Shown: positions 60,292-64,000 of the stretch, in pieces
Numbering within the stretch: the stretch's first letter is position 1
Layout: each line of letters begins with the position of its first letter
NCBI RefSeq assembly: GCF_026210795.1
Contig: NC_089435.1
Span: forward strand, 806,001 to 870,000
DNA length: 64,000 nucleotides
Direction: 5' to 3'
From: Rhizophagus irregularis
Taxonomy: Eukaryota; Glomeromycota; Glomeromycetes; Glomerales; Glomeraceae
Notes under the pieces: generated by a model
The model's input: the letters and a program-made list of their open reading frames with translations, nothing else
What the model was told of the DNA's origin: nothing
Database searches by the model: none
Made by a program: the position numbers and the translations under genes

Positions 60292-60913
60292 CAGTGATGT
60301 AACTCTTCTGTCATGAAGTGAATGATTATTATTATTATTTAGCCAACCGACATGATATATTATGGGTAATTTGTTTGTTGATCAAATTTAAATTATCTAA
60401 AATAATTTCTTAAAATATTAATATTAATTTTATTGGCAAAAGATGGAGGAAGAGGTAGTGGCGGTAATGGTAGTCATGGTGGTCATGGTGGTTATAAAGA
60501 TTGAAAATAATCTCTCTACGAGGTTCAAAGTGAATATTATTCTACTAAAAATGTCAGTTATATCACTCATATGTGTAACTAAGAGTCATAAAGTGCAAAA
60601 TCAAGACATTTCAAATAGCAATTGATACTATGTTACAGATAAATTATTAATGTTGTTTAGGCATTCTATTTATCTATTGGAAATTCAGTCATCCTTCCAT
60701 TTGGAGAATATGATATCATGAAGATTAGCTTCGTATTCATTTCATCTCAAGATAATAATGATGGTCCAAAATCGAGGTTGCTGCTAAGACGGAGATGATA
60801 TCATTTTTGTTAATCAAAAATTTTCTTTTCAAGATCATGCTTATGAAGGTTTATTTATTTTAATTCTATTATTTTTATAAAAGATACAGTATCTATTTTC
60901 TAATTTTTTTTTT
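60292..60913. other. Relics including a glycine-rich patch
   Basis: At about 60441-60508 one plus-strand frame reads DGGRGSGGNGSHGGHGGHGG followed by YKD-stop. It resembles the glycine-rich segment of large Rhizophagus proteins of unknown function (recalled). Downstream, 60680-60770 is open in places but stops quickly. Probably a gene remnant. Confidence 0.3.
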
Positions 60914-61946
60914 TTAGAAATTTAATATAGCATTTTTCAATTGTAGATTTTTTTCATCATTTAATTCATATAATGAAACAACATTACAATTAAACACCTT
61001 ACCAAAACTTTTACATAAATTTGGTAAAACTTCTTCTACACTGATTTCCTCCATCAAATCATTCTTATTTTTTAAATTATTTAATTCTTTTGAAATAGAA
61101 GTCATTTTCTTGTCTTGTAATCCACATGGCATTATATGTTCAAACCAATTTAAATCTGTATTACAATTTAACGCAAAACCATGTGATGTTATATATCTTT
61201 GTACTTGAATTCCTATTAAAATATTTATAACAAAATTATGAGAATTTTTTTTTTTTTGGTAAAACAAGGTTAAAATCAAAATATTATATTACCTATTGCA
61301 CATAATTTTTCATCATCATTAATCCAAACTCCTGTATTCTTGGTGGTTTTAGCCTTAATTCCATATGTTGAACATGTGTCTATAATCACTTGTTCTATAG
61401 CTTCAACATAACATCTTACCGAAAGCTATCATTAAAAGAAACTATTAATTAACGTTTAATAATATTATTCTTAATGAATTATATATTTTTTTACCTTAAA
61501 ATTTCGTATATTCAAAATTGGATATCCAACCAATTGTCCAGGTCCGTGAAATGTAACTTGACCACCTCTTAGCGTCTATTCAATAAATAAATAATTATAA
61601 ATCAAACATATTTTATTTAAATATTTAATAATCGAAACACCTTTCAAATATGATATTTTACTTCATAATATTCCGCACCAAATTTTTTTAAACGGATTCT
61701 TTCATTTTCACTCTTCTCTTTTTCTCTTCTACCAGTTGTATAAGTAGGAGGATGCTGGACCAACAATAATACGTTGCCTAATTTATTTTCTATTCTATTT
61801 TTTACTAAATAATTTTGAAGATTTAATGCTTTTATGTATGTTATTTGATTCAAATAAATGTATGGAAGGACTAATGAATGCGAATGTATTAATGGAAACG
61901 TGCATGTTGATTTATATACTTTTTGAAGTGAATTAAAAGAATACAT
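60914..61946 (-). CDS. LIP2: Lipoyl(octanoyl) transferase
   Basis: Mitochondrial LipB-type enzyme that moves octanoyl from acyl carrier protein to apo-lipoyl proteins (GcvH, PDH, KGDH E2). Four exons. The first encodes [20 protein letters not shown].. through [20 protein letters not shown]. The second has the substrate loop [20 protein letters not shown]. The third carries [20 protein letters not shown] with the catalytic lysine. The fourth has [20 protein letters not shown] followed by MPCGL with the catalytic cysteine. It ends LKNAILNF. The C-terminus ([15 protein letters not shown]) is also normal. The Lys/Cys dyad is complete, so the enzyme should be active. Confidence 0.92.
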
Positions 61947-62306
61947 TTAAATTTTTTTTTCATATATTATTATACAGATAAATTATCAATTATACATTAA
62001 ATTTCATTGGTTAATATTGTTATAGCTCACCGCAGCAAGGTAAATACTAGTTAATAATAATACTATTAATTCATATCTTTTCATATCTTTGTTGATCTTT
62101 TTTCTTATTAATATAACTATCGTGCTTATTCATTGAATCTATCAATGATGTTCTTAATATAAATATTCTCCGAGACTTATATTGCTTTGCAAATAAGTAT
62201 GTAATATTATAAATATGTAAAAAGTTTATAAAAGTTTATAAGTCGAAATTACAACAAAAAAAACCCAAGTTCCTACAATGCGATCTATATAAAAAAATTG
62301 AAAATC
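61947..62306. other. Intergenic
   Basis: 360 bp between the 5' end of the lipoyl transferase gene and the 3' end of the CDK gene; AT-rich, no feature. Confidence 0.5.
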
Positions 62307-64000
62307 TCATTTTTTATCTGCTTTATCTACTTTATCTGCTTTATCTGAGTCTGTCGCCCTTGAAGTACCCGGTTTCTCTGGGAGTGAATGATGTCTGTAT
62401 TCTTTTTTTGAACGTTTTTTAGGCTGATCAGAATTGTCTTCCTGTTCATCACCATCTGAACCACGTCTTTTTTCCTTACGCATGCGTTTCGAATTTTCAG
62501 GAATATCTTTCCGTTCGTCAGCTAACCCTCGCCTATTTTTTGAATGTTCTTGATTAGCAATATAAATACGATTACGTTTTTTATTAGGCTCATGGTCACG
62601 CTGTCTTTCTGGACTTCGTGCTCTCTTTGACTTTTTACGTTGTTCTCTTCGATCATACCCTTGACGTTTTTCTGTCGACGTGATTTTTGAAGACGTTTCC
62701 TCTATTTTATTATGTTCTTTCTTCTCTTTTGGTTTATTACGCCGATTGTACTCATGACTTGACTCATATTGTGGTAAGCTGATAATAAAGATCACATTAG
62801 AACACTATAATACTATACGAATATGGTTTGTAACTTACTCTTTAGGTTCTGCAGGTAAAGGATCTGTCCAGAGATAATCATGGTCCAATGCTTGAAATGC
62901 ATTTAGCCGTTGTCTTGGATCAAGTACAAGTAATTTATCCATTAAATCAGCTGCTTGTTCACCATATCTTAAAAATCAACAACTTTAGATTATTAGTCTG
63001 ATCAAATAAATCAAAATTTGTTTTTTTTTAAAAAAAAAAAAGATTATTCTCTCAACCTTTCGTATTCAGCTATTACTTTTCGTGGAGATTCTTTTTCAGG
63101 CTCGACTTGCAGATCTGATATTCCCAAGTCTTTAAAGGTATCAGTTGTTGGTGTCCCGCACAATTTATAGATAATTTCTAACTGATGAATATCAGAATTA
63201 CCTATAATTATATTAAAGCAATAAACGACACTTAGTTATTGTTAATATCTCTGATATGGGCTACACTATATTTTATAATTTTGTTAAAATTGACAATAAC
63301 CCATCAGTATTGGTTGTCTTTTTAACATCTCGCCAAAAACGCAACTAGAAAAAAAATTTCATAAATGAGTATAATGTATAATAATTAAGAACAGTAAAAA
63401 TTTTATTATCTACTTACCCAATTGCCCACATATCAATCGCGGGTGTATATCGTTTTGCACCGAGTAATAGTTCTGGTGATCTATACCACCGCGTTACCAC
63501 GCAACCTGTTAATGATTTATCGTTTATTATCGGACGGGAAAGGCCAAAGTCTGCAATCTTAAGAATGCCGTTATTATCAATTAACAAATTGGCAGCTACA
63601 AGAAAAATTAATTGTACAATTGTGTGAGTGTGAATTAAAATTTAATTAAAATTCGATTTATTATTTTTTTTTTTCTATAGTTTTTATAGAGAAATACCTA
63701 CCTTTCAGATCACGATGTAATATTCGTTGCTAATTAAGAAAATTCAAATTAAATATAATATCTTCAAGATTATTTTACAAATTAAATTAAAACTACACAC
63801 TTGATGCAGATAAAAGGTCCCTTCTAATAATTGCCTTAGATAACATTTGATTTGTGGAGCAGCGAATTGGACATCTTTATTTTCTAGGAGCCCAGCTAGA
63901 TCGTGATCCATATAAGGAAAAACCATATATATTGAAGGTTGATCTTCCTTATCACCTTTAAAAATAAATTTCTTGGTTACGATTTGCGTTTTTTAATAAT
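62307..64000 (-). CDS. CDK9/BUR1-type cyclin-dependent kinase, 3' part
   Basis: Runs off the right edge, so the N-lobe is missing. Visible exons, in coding order, give [46 protein letters not shown] (intron) [20 protein letters not shown], then the T-loop [83 protein letters not shown] and [16 protein letters not shown]. The catalytic HRDLK, DFG and activating-Thr TRWYR sites are kept. '[10 protein letters not shown]' and '[14 protein letters not shown]' fit the P-TEFb kinases (CDK9, yeast Bur1) that phosphorylate the RNA polymerase II C-terminal domain and Spt5. The last exon (about 62307-62780) is a 155-residue very basic tail rich in KR/RS ([20 protein letters not shown]) ending [12 protein letters not shown], likely disordered and nuclear-localising. 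CDK12/Ctk1 is the alternative. Confidence 0.88.

Noticed and set aside
60443-60625. ORF beginning MEEEVVAVMVVMVVMVV
   Set aside because: It is the out-of-frame shadow of a glycine-rich frame (GGNGSHGGHGG).

Overview
The window looks like nuclear DNA of an arbuscular mycorrhizal fungus (Glomeromycotina, most like Rhizophagus irregularis). It is very AT-rich. Genes are split by many short GT-AG introns, and expanded families typical of that lineage are present: TKL-like kinases with an HRDLHSGN catalytic loop, short F-box-type ORFs, and SAM/nuclease-like effector candidates. No prokaryotic, organellar, rRNA or convincing tRNA signal was seen. The species assignment is inference from remembered families; no search was run.

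The window has two halves. Roughly 1-41.8 kb is accessory DNA: long gene-poor stretches, two broken F-box-type genes (6.4-10.6 kb), a tandem kinase array (11.3-22.2 kb), two kinase pseudogenes (22.5 and 36.7 kb), an aldo/keto reductase (26.1-28.1 kb), a MULE-like transposase relic (29.2 kb), a disrupted SAM/PD-(D/E)XK-like gene (31.1-32.4 kb) and a related SAM relic (38.9-39.2 kb). Roughly 41.8-64 kb is compact housekeeping DNA: a lineage-specific ORF, a MerT-HMA fusion, mitochondrial NAD(H) kinase, NOP53, an Apd1/AIM32-like Fe-S protein, Mediator subunit 18, a Siw14-type phosphatase, seipin, mitochondrial ribosomal protein uS13, lipoyl(octanoyl) transferase, and the 3' part of a CDK9/BUR1 kinase that runs off the right edge.

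The kinase array is the most informative structure. Three head-to-tail units can be aligned by eye: unit A 11.30-17.70 kb, unit B 17.79-18.51 kb (kinase lost), unit C 18.52-22.20 kb. Both kinase copies keep open, phase-consistent exon chains (546 and 563 codons), including a 12-bp microexon. The paralogues act as empty-site controls. They show that a hAT-type MITE was already present before duplication, that a 107-bp retroelement tail and about 2.8 kb of LINE-derived DNA entered unit A afterwards, and that a 1-bp deletion shortened kinase A.

Four small inverted-repeat elements can be delimited precisely by target-site duplications: two hAT-type families around the array, a TTA-duplicating element inside the nuclease-like gene, and a CAGGGTTG-ended element at 60 kb. 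The most unusual protein is the MerT-HMA fusion, a bacterial-looking mercury/heavy-metal transporter architecture in a fungal genome. It shares a 176-bp divergent promoter with the NAD(H) kinase. Exon coordinates were derived by hand from splice sites, and for seven genes the summed exon lengths were checked to be a multiple of three.
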